Part shown: piece after piece, positions 1 through 41,040 of the stretch | How positions within the stretch are numbered: position 1 is the stretch's first letter | Layout: every line of letters begins with the position of its first letter | Assembly (NCBI GenBank): GCA_017591395.1 | Contig: WEDG01007710.1 | Coordinates: 1-64,000 of the forward strand | DNA: 64,000 nt | Reading direction: 5' to 3' | Source of the DNA: Schistocephalus solidus | Taxonomy: Eukaryota > Platyhelminthes > Cestoda > Diphyllobothriidea > Diphyllobothriidae | Notes under the pieces: generated by a model | The model's input: the letters and a program-made list of their open reading frames with translations, nothing else | Told to the model about the DNA's origin: nothing | The model's database searches: none | Program-made: the position numbers and the translations under genes

Positions 1-800
1 CCAAAAGGACCTTTGGTGTGCTGATGACCACCACCTTAAAAACCATCGTCTCACTGCTCGAAAGTGGCGAAGAGGGCAATTTCGGTGTTGCATGCCATCA
101 GACGAGCCTTTTTGGATTTCGATGAAGATCTTTTTGCTAAGACCTTTGGAACATTCATTAGGCCACATTTGGAATATGCTATGCACGCCTGGGAAACCCT
201 GGACAGTTCAAGATCAGAACTGCCTCGAAAGAGTCCAGAGGAAAGCCACCAAAATGGTTAGAAGTCAAAGCTCCTTGCCATATCCAACCCGCCTAATGAA
301 TCTTAATCTGTTCCCTTTGAGTTATAGGCAAATGCGTGGTGATCTCCTGCAGACATTCCGCATTGTGAAGGGATTGGATTGTTGCCTGGAATTCTCGGAC
401 TTCTTTGAATTTGCCACCACGACCCATCTCCGAGGTCACCCATTGAAACTGCGTGTCCAGCAGGCGAGACTGATGTGCGCAAGTTCTCCTTCTGTCAGAG
501 TGGTTAAACCATGGGATGCCCTCCCTGAAGACGTTGTGATGTCACCATCACTGGAAAGCTTTTAAAAGGAACCTTGACAGTTTTATGTTCCGCAACGAGC
601 CTGAGCGATGAGGCATTTATCTTAACCCTCGAGAGTCGTGCACCACTTGTCAAATTTTATGACCGCCTTTTGTACCTTGGCAACCCACACGGTTTCTCTG
701 TATACCGCACTTAATTTTACGTTACAAATAGGGTACTCAAAGGCCCATGCCTATTTCCCTCAATAAATTGAATTGAATTGAATTGAATTGAAAAATAGGC
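1..800 (+). mobile_element. 3' end of a CR1/Jockey-type non-LTR retrotransposon (RT C-terminus)
   Basis: Two overlapping frames read the C-terminal part of a LINE reverse transcriptase. About 64-260 gives RAISVLHAIRRAF and FIRPHLEYAMHAWE. A frameshift then moves to the frame of 200-565, with LERVQRKATKMVRS, RLMNLNLFPLSYRQMRGDLL, RGHPLKLRVQQAR and the terminal VVKPWDALPEDVVMSPSLESF. These blocks are hallmarks of the RT thumb and C-terminus of CR1/Jockey-superfamily LINEs. The element ends in AATAAATTG followed by about five AATTG units (766-791), a simple-repeat tail expected of this group. The 5' part lies outside the window. The frameshift and lack of a full ORF mark it as dead. Family name not determined. 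Confidence 0.85.
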
Positions 801-1529
801 TATTTCCGGTTAAAAAAGTTGACTGTAAAGGTTCACGCCTGTAGGAAAGGACGAGCACCACAGGTTTAAGCAGGTGAAGGAGTGTTAAAAATGTAGTTTT
901 TATGAAAAAATCAGGTAGTATTTTAAACTTTGGATACGGAAATCCTGAAAACATTAGAATTTTTACTTTGCTTTCAAAAACGACCTGCGCGCCTTGGTCT
1001 TGATCTTAGTCTTTTTTGTCTTGATCTTAGTAATTATCTCAATGTCTGGATGTGTGGAGTATGAGTTTTCAATTTGTGCGATCTTGGAGAGCTTCCGCTG
1101 TAGAGCAAATAGAAACATTTATTATACCCAGGATTAGGAAACTATACTCAAATGCGAAGGATAAAATCCGATACTTCTTGTATTTTACTTCAGATCATTT
1201 TTGGAAAAGTAGGTTCGGAATCAATGAAATGGTTCAAAATAAATTAGGCTCAGGTTGTTTCCCTCTCATTTATTTTTGCTCACTGTATTCCTCGTCCAAT
1301 CGATTTTGGAAAAGTATCTATAAGGCCATGCCTTTGTAAAATGATTGGTCATTGTGAAAGTTATTTGGAATACTTCACCGCCCAATAGAATTTAAAACCT
1401 ATAGCGCCTGTCGCCTTAGTTTTTAGAGCGATAACATATAAAAATGACAAGTTTCAAGGATTCACATACGCAAAGGTAAAAAAATATAAATGTGTTAATA
1501 AAAGTAGTGGTTATGAGCAGAAGATTGAA
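792..1529. other. Spacer upstream of the WDR64-like gene
   Basis: No convincing coding exon. It should contain the promoter and 5' UTR, and possibly a further 5' exon of the downstream gene, but I see no clear TATA box, initiator or other site. Confidence 0.4.
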
Positions 1530-31314
<29,785 letters not shown>

Positions 31315-32940
31315 AGACTGGTTAACGGGAATTCCAAGTGTTTTCTCAAAACCGCAGTGTAATTTGTATTATGAGCTGCAACTCAGGCTTCTAAGAGTTC
31401 ATGACACGTATGGAAAAATATACACATGTAAATGTCCTCCAGACATGTTTCACTAGTTATTTTTTCGCGGTCATACTTGCTAAAATTTGGAATGTCCCAA
31501 TTGTATTCACAGCATGAAACTAGTATTAAATTTTCACCAGTTGCTCTGATTATGCCAGCTCTAGATTTTAGAAAGTGGAAGCATGTCGATTTCTTTAGCA
31601 TAAGCTAGAAGCATTCCAAGACATAGAATGGCACCTTGCGTATGCCTTTAATTATCTGTCAGTCATCTCAAGGAAATATGGAATCCATTACTTCTTTAAA
31701 ATTTTCTTGTGTGCAAGGAAGTTAATCTCACATTGGAACTCGTGAAAGCTCATGAGGGATACAAGTGTTTAGGGAAGCTCACTTGAATTTATTGGAATGT
31801 ATTTCATTAGTGTATTGCTTGGACGCGGTGCGTGGGTGGGAACGATGTTTGTGTTGTATGATCTCTTCTGGGTTCATTTGGATGAACGTTGTATAACCAT
31901 ACACTGGCGAGTATGCCCTCTCAAATGTACTCTGCTGGCAATTGCCGCACACAAAAGTTCAACATAGGTAGCGCCAACTGGGCCTGGTAGTTTAACCACA
32001 ACTGGGGTGATAAAAAGCAGTACACTGACAGTCTTCGTCAAACTCGTCAGTGGACTTAGTTTATACTTCTAAATCACCCCTTTCCGACACCCAGTTCTCA
32101 CCTCTGGGTTCGCGAAGCCGTATTTAAAATGGTGCCTACACCCACTTCATACAGGCGCCGCAATTATCATGACCGAAAGCCACCAATTCAGTCGCCCGTT
32201 TTCACCATCCTTATGACGTTGGTCAGAAGACTGACCGCAACTGTTTCCGCACCTCCCCCCCCCCCACCCTGACAACCGTATGATGTTTTCTAATGGTCCG
32301 CATATTTGTCTTCGTTACACAACCATGTAAAGGTAGAGGCCTGAGGAGAATTTATTGGAGGCAACCGTATGCTTGCCAATTTTTTTAGATTTAAATAGAA
32401 ATCTTCGCAAATACAAAAGGCAAAATTATCACATATCTGCAGTCAGTTGTAATAGTTTCGCGTTGTTAGCAATAGAAAAGTCGTCAATGTGCTCGTATGC
32501 TCATTCTTCTACCAGCGTCTATAATAAAAAGAATAATATTACAGTTGCACTTATAACATCATTCGTCCCTTCCGTTTCAGCTGGCTTTATTCTGTAGGCA
32601 CCATATGGCCTGCTTGACTTTTTAGCAATCCAAGTTCGGACAACTTCGTTGCCAAGACAGCTATCGTTCGATGGGAAGAACATCGTATTTTTACCATTTT
32701 TGCTGCTTCAAGCCACCACCTTGTTGATGTTGCATTAATGATGTCATCACCCAGTGGAGCACAAATATACGCCGAGGAGCGCAGTTGAGGGACTTATGTA
32801 TCATTACAATTTGGGTCCATAATGGAGATCCAACCGGCCAGAAAGTGATAACAGGAAGAACCTGGTTAATGATCGTTCCCCTTTGCCATGATCCTTGGTT
32901 CGATCTCCATGTGGCTCCTCTGCTACATGTGTGATCCAAG
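31315..32940. other. Spacer downstream of the WDR64-like gene
   Basis: No gene. It contains a run of about 14 C at 32254-32268. A segment at 32080-32240 has ACCCAGTTCTCACCTCTGGG, weakly similar to the 5' leader of the RTE-like LINE at 60360-60440. No AATAAA close behind the stop codon. Confidence 0.45.
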
Positions 32941-33640
32941 TTTGAAACCACCATGCTACGCTAGGCACCGTGGCTTGGAAGGTTCCAACTGACAGTTACA
33001 TTTAGTCCTTGCAGTCAGTCCAAAGTGTCTTTGCACACATTGGCTGACAGATAATCTGAGAGTCAGAGTGCACGGGCTCCTTCTTAACGTGACTTCTGGC
33101 GCTCTCACATTCGTGAGATGTGAGCCGCTTAACCGTCTTTTGCGTGAAACCCTAGTGCTTGTGTTTGGGGGCCAGTTTGCGTGCGTGGTACGCGTAGGCG
33201 ACGATAGTAGATACATCAGCAGATTTGCCCATTCCCCGCACCAGTTAATTGATGGGTTGGACGGTGGCCAGTGCCTGGGAATCGGAATAGAGAGTGAGGT
33301 CGACAGCTCAGTGCATTATCCGCACTATAAACAATCTGATGCGCTTGAAACTATCATGATGCACTAAAAGCCGTGGTTTCGAAGGCTGCTAATTTACGGG
33401 ATGACTCGGACTGCGCGGTTAGCTAAGTGTGTTAGTTGTGGAGTGGCCGACTGGCGGACTGAGAGTCAGGCTGCAATGGTTCCAAGTGTGGCACCCGACC
33501 CCGCCTCCGGTTTTCTTGACTCTGTCTTGACACCGGACAGAGCCGAGTGATAAAACACAGAGTGTGGCAACTGCAACGTTAGTCTGCTATCACTGAAAAC
33601 TAATCAACGGGCTAGTCCGTTCCTATACCACCATGCTGTG
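32940..33640 (+). repeat. Dispersed GC-rich repeat, copy with internal direct repeat
   Basis: The block CCGTGG..TTGGAAGGTTCC (from 32968) recurs diverged from 33371 (CCGTGGTTTCGAAGGCTGCT), a period of about 403 bases. Between them lie GTGCTTGTGTTTGGGGGCCA and GAGGTCGACAGCTCAGTGCA. After the second block come GGAGTGGCCGACTGGCGGAC and CTTGACTCTGTCTTGACACC. The segment 33296-33465 is closely similar to 63834-64000. Confidence 0.8.
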
Positions 33641-34300
33641 GGGAACACGGTGGACATAGTTGAAATCGATGGTCAAACTGTCTTTAGACATTTGGTTATG
33701 TTATGTAGTAATGAATTTTCCGGACCCCATCCATATCCTGGTATTACTATGTTTGTCTACGATACCTTATTCTGCAGACGCGCGTGGCCTCATGGCAACT
33801 GCGCTCTTTAAATATTGAGCTCCTGCGCCCTAAGCACCCCTATCTGCGACTGTGTCTGTGGATGATTTCGAGCTAGAATTCCCGTCAGGTCAATAAACTT
33901 CTCGTTCTAGCAATTGCATCGTCCTATTCTGAGGCGGGATATTGTTTATTTCCTGTGTACTGTGCACTGAAGCTTGATCCGTCATCAATCACCTATGGAT
34001 GGCGTGAGTAATTGGACGTTAAACAGATAGACTGGCCTCCTCATCATAAAATTCCACGTTTCAGTGGAACTCCTATGAATAAGGCTCAATAATGTGAAAG
34101 ACACTGAAGCTGCCATCCCAGACCTCATCAAGACTTTGGGCATAGTCATTTGCTGGTTACGCATAGTGGGTTTTCTGGACTATTATGCAAGGTGAAATAC
34201 GCCACCTTACTTATCATGGTTTCCTGTTAAGGCCTTTGAATTGCCTGATTTAAATGCATGTTATGTCAGATGTATTTTGAATCACAGAAATTGGCAAATT
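33641..34300. other. Spacer with possible LTR-retrotransposon remnant
   Basis: About 34085-34195 reads PDLIKTLGIVICWLRIVGFL and DYYAR. This faintly recalls the LR-x-FLGL-x-YYR-x-F block that follows the RT of Ty3/gypsy elements. One short block only, so tentative. No other feature. Confidence 0.25.
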
Positions 34301-34309
34301 CTGCCGGAA

Positions 34310-34505
34310 CCAGGTCGCTTATGACACGCAGAAACAGACCATTTAGCCTGGCCAGCCACTGCACTCGACCCCCGGCTCCGGTCGTCCTCACACTTATTGC
34401 CAACTCAAGGGGACACGTGGTAAATGCGTTGGACCAACACGGGGACCACATCAGGGCACAGCAGACGTTATTCGAGTTGCACTCCCATAACAAATGCCGA
34501 ACAAA
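34310..34505 (+). repeat. Fragment of dispersed GC-rich repeat
   Basis: GGACACGTGGTAAATGCGTT, GGACCAACACGGGGACCACA and GTTGCACTCCCATAACAAAT are shared with 60035-60120. They are the reverse complement of 17960-18050. Confidence 0.75.
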
Positions 34506-34944
34506 AAAGCTGTATCAGTTATCTTATTATCTAAAACTTCCATATTTCACTGAAAAAAACTGTCGTTTATTTCACAACAGGTCAGTTGACCCATATCAAA
34601 TTCTTCTTACCATCCCTTCTGTTTGACAGTGACAGTTTATAAATGTGTCGAGCATTTCGACTGGGTGCATTTTAAACTCTTCGGAAACTGTCATAGTAAG
34701 GAGGACTGAAATTCGCAGTTTACTGCAGGCATGGCTACTTGCGGACATTCGAAAAAAAATCTGGGACAGGTAATAGATTAGCTTATGCAAACGTCGAAGG
34801 ATTTTTCCAAAATGGACATACGGAACATTATAGAAAATGACGTTTACCAATCGCCTTACGGGATCTTCTCGTTCCGTTGTGTTTTGGAGCTCAATCTATA
34901 GCCACGTAAACACTCGCAGGATGGTTAGTAGTGTAGGTCGAATG

Positions 34945-35100
34945 AAATTACTGAAAAAGAAAATAAGGATAGGAATGCCCATTTCTGCCTTATTGACTTT
35001 CATCAACCCGCCACAGCCAAGCCCAAGCTTGCTACACCTGGGGCTCGAACTCGCGCTCATTCAGTTATTTATCCAGCGCTCTTATTATTGAGCCACGTGC
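34945..35100 (-). mobile_element. tRNA-derived SINE
   Basis: On the minus strand the head reads GTGGCTCAATAATAAGAGCG (box A-like) and, 28 bases on, GAGTTCGAGCCCC (box B-like). It is followed by a body with GCAGAAATGGGCATTCCTAT. The body is shared with the neighbouring element at 35168 and those near 43.9 and 44.2 kb. Confidence 0.7.
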
Positions 35101-35164
35101 TCACTGTCCTCTTACGCGATCGGATATATTAACTATGAAAGACAGCAGTCACCAATCGTGCTAT

Positions 35165-35330
35165 AGGGGAACGAGTCCATAACTCAATGGTTAGAACGTA
35201 GATCTAATAACAAGATAGTGCGGATTTGAACCCAGTTTTCCCAATGCCTGGGGTCGAGTATGCGTGGGTTAAGGCGGCTAATAAATCATAAATGACCATT
35301 TCATTTGTCATTCTTTGTAGTAGTCCCCAT
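35165..35330 (+). mobile_element. tRNA-derived SINE
   Basis: Box A-like AACTCAATGGTTAGAACG and box B-like GGATTTGAACCC are followed by the body GGCTAATAAATCATAAATGA. It is arranged head to head with the SINE at 34945-35100. Confidence 0.65.
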
Positions 35331-36880
35331 GCGTAGCATTCTAAGGCACACCGCAAGCTATTTACTTGCGTTAGAATAAGTAACATATGCTGAATACTTT
35401 TTTGTAGCGTGTTACCTATTGGTAGAGTGGAATAATAAAATAACATTAGCCCCGTAGGTCCTGAAACAACTTTTCCGCCATCGGAATTAAACACCGGTGC
35501 GAAGTAAAAACAAGTGGAAACAAAAACCTGCTAGACGTTTTTTTATGTAACTCGCGTTTTCTTTCTGCGCCAAATTCTTGCATAAAAAGACTGAGGCTTT
35601 CAAGAAAAAAAAGGAATTTGCTCTCCTATTATTTCAGATTAATGACTGCTGTCTCGCGAATTGAAAAGGAGAGAGGTGGGGTTATCGCATTAGAGCTTTT
35701 GGTGAAATAGATGATACAGAAACGGAGCTATTCGTCCTTGTAAGGGTTAGGCACGACGTTACGATAAGCTTATAGATTAAATTCCTTTTGAAACTCTTGT
35801 CAACTGTTGCACTAACCAGTAGCACAATGGCAGTTGAGAGATTTCTGTTTGGCCTAAAAAGCTGTTTATATCAACCGATATAACGTCAGCCAATTACTCC
35901 AACAACAATCAAAGTGAGGTCTACACCGTTAACTTGTCCACATTTTGACAGGGTTGGCTGCTTTTGTGGGCATTATAAGGAGCAAAATAGGAGGAATAAA
36001 ACTCCAAGGCACTGAAACAACGTTTATAGAAAGTTCATTAGGGATTTTATGGAGACTTAAAGTGAATCTTTCGCCCTCACAGAACCCTGGATGCAAGTGA
36101 CGACATTTACAATAACTGAGAAAGAACGAACAAGAAGGCATTTCAAAAACTTTTCCAGAGGCCTAGGTAAATGTGCAATTTTAGCTGGATTTAATCAGTG
36201 GAAAAGAGTCCTACCCATTGTAATGTCATATAAACTGGAGGCTTGCGGGAAATTCATTCAGCGAAGTGCGAGTTACGAGGGTGTGAAGGCTCAGAAAATA
36301 AGATAAGACAACTAATTTCGAGCTTAGTATATAAACTATTTATAACATTTACTCTCGTCATATCAGGTAACGGGCTGTTTTTACTGGAGAAGTGGAATAG
36401 CGCCTAACGTAAGACTAGAGAGGGCAACCTAGCGTGAACGTAAATTTGAAACTTACGTTTAAGCATCGTGTGGCTGCCGCTCTATTTCGCAACGCTACTC
36501 TGGCCCATTCGTCTCTGTTGCGTCCTTCACAAGACAACTGACTAGAGATAATTGGTCGCCCCTGTCAGCACGGTCGTGTGCTCCTGTATTTTGCCGCAAT
36601 TTTACGTTTGGTCTGACTTGTGAAATTGTAGTGGAATATATATAACATACCCTACTGTAGATGACATCTGCCTGAGTTTTACTCCGCATGGCAAAGTGAT
36701 GGATTGTGCATTTGAATTGGCGGAACCTTTCCACGGCCAACTCCAGCCAAAACATGCGGTAGTGCTTTCGCGATCCCACTGCTCATATTGTTACTTGGTT
36801 AATGCCGATATGAATACGGCTTGTACATCTGGAATGATGTGGACAAGTAAACTAGCAACAGAACAACAGTGACATGACAG
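35331..36880. other. Intergenic spacer
   Basis: No exon, RNA gene or repeat recognised. Confidence 0.5.
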
Positions 36881-36884
36881 TTCA

Positions 36885-37520
36885 AAATATCGGTTTCGAC
36901 GAGGTCCACGGTCCCTGCACTAAAACAAGTTGGCGCATGGACGGTGACTTGCGCTTTCATTAGATGCTAGTGAGAGCAACCTTGCGCTACACCTATCGCA
37001 CTCTCTTCTCCCTTCCATCGGGCACAGGCACATGTACAAGTCAAGAAGATCAGAGGCAGGAGAGGGTGCAGGTGGCTGGCATGGCCTGAGTCGATCCCTA
37101 GACGCACCATAATAGCTGCAAGTGCGTCAGTTTGTTTAAGGTGGGAAAAATGAGTTGAGGCGTCGACCTCATGCCCTATGCTCATCAATAGGCCCCAGCC
37201 ACTGTCCGAACCGGTCAATTTTCTGGTGCGGGAAATGGGCGCAATGGCACACATAGCTAATGTCTTCACCTACGCGTCCCCCATATATGACCTGGTCCCC
37301 AAACAAAAGCATCAGGTTTTCAAACAAAAGGGGTGAGTGGCTTGGATCTCACATGTGTGAAACTGCCAGGGGTTAAGGTAGGAAGGAGTCATGACCGCCT
37401 AACCCTCAATCCACCAGTCGACCTCACCATACAAACACACACTGGGCTGACTGCAAAGTCTGAGCGCAATCGTTAGTTGGCAACCTTAAAATCCAGGGCG
37501 TTTAGCGTACCGTGATAGCC
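36885..37520 (-). repeat. Dispersed GC-rich repeat copy (nearly full length)
   Basis: Order on the + strand: TTTCGACGAGGTCCACGGTC, CACCTATCGCACTCTCTTCT, GGAGAGGGTGCAGGTGGCTG, GCGTCGACCTCATGCCCTAT, ATGACCTGGTCCCCAAACAA, ACACACTGGGCTGACTGCAA and GCGTACCGTGATAGCCTCAG. Each block has a reverse-complement match in 32940-33640 or 63540-64000, so this copy shows that the separate blocks belong to one element. Confidence 0.8.
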
Positions 37521-37639
37521 TCAGGCTCGGATCACAGCAGCAGAGGAGCCACAGAGAAGGAGCCGAAGAACACACTCCCCACTTACTTGAGAGGTGCCTC
37601 CTGCGTGCTTGCATTTTGTGATGTTGGGCGTAGTCGCGT

Positions 37640-38050
37640 GTGATTTAAATGCTAGATAGTAAAAATAGGGGTGATGTGATAAAGTCTGCGGTGGTTGAAT
37701 GCAAGTTTTTATGAAGGCGTATGTGGCCTACTGGGCCTATGGTTAGTAAATTTGCGTTAACTGCATGGACAGTTGAGGGGTGCGGTGGATGTATTTTGGT
37801 GCTTCTGACAATGGTTGACCGGTCTCTGTTCGATAGATTAACAAGTGCCCGACCGGGCTGATGTATGATGTGCGTGTATAGTGACAAAGAGAGCAGGAAT
37901 GTTTGGGGGTTGTAGAGTCGGCTGAGGTGATTATGTTACTAGCGGTGGTCGCGCTGTTGGATAAAAAGTTGTGATTGCATAGGGCTGCGGTGACGGGCTG
38001 AACAAACCTTACCATTTGTCTATAATACATCTGGCTCTGTTAAATAGACA
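37640..38050 (-). mobile_element. Relic of the zinc-finger tail of the RTE-like LINE
   Basis: The minus strand reads CSLCHYTRTSYISPVGHLLI and YRTETGQPLSEAPKYIHRT. This aligns with CTQCDRTFTSRIGLVGHLRI and HRTETGEPVPGTPSHS of the element at 63240-63340. Later LTIGPVGHIRLHKNL parallels HRMGLFGHMRLHDNL. Finger cysteines are partly lost and frames are broken. Confidence 0.7.
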
Positions 38051-38360
38051 TCGCATTGGAGTGGGTTTCGTTATTAAATGTTCATTGGAGGACGAAAATG
38101 GTCCTTAGTGGTCCTGTTTAGAGTCCACGAAGGTGATTACAAAGCAAAGAATAATCCATGACCGTTAATTAATGCGAACAAAAACAAGGAAGATTAGAGT
38201 TTCGAGTATTTTCTTATCTGCTCTTGATGGCCCACCACACCCTCAGCCCGACACGAAAGAACTACGAACACGAGATTGGAATCTATGTACAGAGGGTACT
38301 CATTGCGGCACAACAACCACGGCCCAGTTCCGTGTTAAATGAAGAGGGAAAGGCACCATT

Positions 38361-38423
38361 AGGATCAGTGTGTTTTGGATCAGTGTGTTTTAGGATCAGT
38401 GTGTTTTAGGATCAGTGTGTTTT
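38361..38423 (+). repeat. 16-base tandem repeat, four copies
   Basis: Four units of AGGATCAGTGTGTTTT (one lacks the first A), nearly identical to each other and so recent in origin. No function suggested. Confidence 0.9.
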
Positions 38424-39730
38424 GTGTTTTTGCTCAGAGCCACTAAGCGCTGCCGGCTGTGGGCCAACACCCTTGTTTGCCGGCTAGCGTGATGTGGAGG
38501 TGAATCAATAAGCGTCACATTAGTCAGCCGGTGTCAGCTTGGCCAGAATAACTGGCTAATAGTTGAGCGCCCATAAGTCACGGTCCCAGAGACCCAATGT
38601 GTCGGCAGCTCGGGAGCCGTGATCACATGATTCCTTCGGCACAGCGTAATTGCGAAGGCCGGAAGATCTATGCAGACTTGATACTCTACAAGTTTTGAAT
38701 GAGCCGCCTAGCCATGCAAGCAGCTGTTCACACTCTGCCGGCTGGGATGAGCGGTACGCATATTTCCATAAGAATGGCTTTCCTCGATTAATTCTGCTTA
38801 CAGAGTAGAAGATGACATTTTCGTTTGTCTTTGGAACATCGGTTAAGAGTCGCGCAGATGTTCTTTGATCCTAGCGCTTTCCATTTAAATACCAACTAGA
38901 ACCGGGAAACCTCGATACAAGCTCTTAATTGAAAGTTGAAATTCATGCAAGAGTATGCATTCTAGGAAAATCCTTTTTCTTATCTCCCCCGACATTCTGT
39001 CTAAAAGGTTTCCATCTATATAAAACGTAAGTACTTTTCTGAATTCAAATCTGTAATAGTTCTTTCGTTAAAAAGAGATGGCAACCTGTTTATTGTGGTT
39101 GATGTTTTCATTTATATCACATTTCGCCACTGTAAAACTGGTGGTTAAGGATGCCTGCACTTGCCTGTTTATCGTTCACCATTCTTCCGTCTTTTAACCT
39201 ACTCCGTTAAAGAGGATATATTCATTTTATGTGTATTTTTTGCACTCACTCAACTGCTGTTTGTGCGGTCTGTTTCCTTCGAGTTGATACTTTAGTAAGG
39301 CTTTATGTAACAATGCTGAGACGTCTCTATAAAGGCGTACTCGAAATTCTGTTTGACCCATTTATTCCGACCTAATTGTCATAATGTACTTCCTTCTATA
39401 TTGGCAAAACTTCCATCGTATCGAATGCCGTGTTTCAGGTGATCAAAAAGTAGTTTTACCAGACCTGCACGATTGCTGACTTGTTGGGAGGCAGAACCGC
39501 ATAAACTGAGGTTTGGCTTGTTATCCTGGGAGTCATGCAGATTTTTGTATTCCTCCTTTTTGTACCAGTTAGTTCCGTTCATATTTTTGTTTAATGTGTT
39601 TGTACTATTTCGGTCGGAGATATTTAAGTATTGCTGCTGCTTACACTACGGAAGTTACCTTCTCATTCGTAGATGCGCCGAGGTATCAAAAGCTACTGAG
39701 AAAGCATATGATATGGCTTGGTGTGGAGGA
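38424..39730. other. Intergenic spacer
   Basis: Nothing recognised apart from AT-rich unique-looking DNA. Confidence 0.45.
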
Positions 39731-39734
39731 CCTG

Positions 39735-40420
39735 TTTAAAAAACACGCTGTTGGATGAAACCATTGATCTAATTTGTGACCACGTGGCTGAAACCTGTTT
39801 GGAACCAGGACAAGCACAGAAACTACTACGGTAATAAGAACGTAAAGTTATTGTTCAATGAGCAGTTGTATGGACCGAGCGACGACATAGCTATGAACAG
39901 TTCATGAAGGTGAGTCCTAGCGGACATCTTTATACCAAGCCTCGAATATAAATTATCCGAAAACTTACGGCGAGCCACATTCTATGCCCCGGAGAGTTTC
40001 TTCCTAGTCACCAGCTAGAGCAACAAGGAATTACTAACTAAGGCTATGACGAAGATGCGGGCAAAATCGAATTTTGCGGTTAAGCATGTGAAGTAAGACA
40101 CAGTGCCTTTCTACAGAGGCGGTTATATGGTTCCATTCCGAGATCCGTCTATGGAAAAAAAACTTAAAAGGACAGTACACGCACCTTTCAGTTTCGTTTC
40201 GATTCGGAGGATACGAAACTTGGTTTTGTGCCTGTTTACGAGAGCCATTAAAATATGTTCTTCGGATACAATTGATGTGAGAGGAATCTTCTGTAGGATA
40301 TTTTTCCTGGAAATGGGTATCCAGAGAAAATTTTCGATAGGTTTCGTCATTTTAGACAAAATAAGTCAAGCAGAACCGTCTGCACGAAATTTTTCGGTGA
40401 ACATCTAGCTCCCTTTCAAG
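39735..40420 (+). mobile_element. Decayed Penelope-like element fragment
   Basis: Reads KNTLLDETIDLICDHVAETC and then, after stops, NVKLLFNEQLYGPSDDIAMN. The latter matches the F-N-G-x-x-Y-x-Q-x-D-G-x-A-M-G-S block of Penelope RT. Further on, MEKKLKRTVH and LVLCLFTRAIKICSSD match the segment between RT and endonuclease. Multiple stops and frame changes. No GIY-YIG motif seen. Confidence 0.6.
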
Positions 40421-41040
40421 GGCGGTAATGTGCGAAATGTGATAAATGGTCGGCTCCAATAGACGACTGAACTGCCATAAGCCACCTCCAATTGGATGTC
40501 CATAAGTATCTCAGTGGCTATTCCAGCCCGATCGATAAAACATATCCTGACTGTATGCCATACCAAACTGTATCAATTAATTTACTTGTCATTGCTGCTG
40601 CAAAGACAATGGACGTACGGGAAGGCAGGTATCAACTAAGTCGGCCAAAGATTAATCGAAATAGCTGTTGACAGTGGAAAATAAGTTCTTCAGGAGTTAA
40701 TTTTCAAAACACAGGGTGAACAGGGACCCTATTGTGAACGGAATGACCGCAGCTGAAGTCATACTTCTGGCGATCACTCGACGTATCTAGCGCTTTACAG
40801 AAACTGCTGCGATGCTGTGGAGCAAGTCGGACAAAGGTAAGTGCTTGGATCGCATGATCCGCCTCGCACTGTCATGGTAAGGATTAAGGACTGAAACAAA
40901 CACCCTCAAACCCCTTCCCCTCACTCCCTCCGTATAACAGACTTATTCATCGTGTCAGCAGTCGTAATTAAGCTTGACAATGTTTCGCTCTTATATGAAC
41001 TCCTTCACTCGAACAGTTACTCTAGATATCTTTGCCCTTG
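40421..41040. other. Spacer between two element relics
   Basis: No recognisable feature; may include the decayed end of the Penelope-like fragment. Confidence 0.4.

Noticed and set aside
32254..32268. Run of about 14 C as a regulatory or quadruplex element
   Set aside because: A single homopolymer run without spaced G/C tracts nearby; could equally be a sequencing artefact.
34085..34195. Ty3/gypsy RT-like block
   Set aside because: Only one weak LR..GFL.YY.R match with no protease, RNase H, integrase or LTR nearby; listed at low confidence, not as an element.
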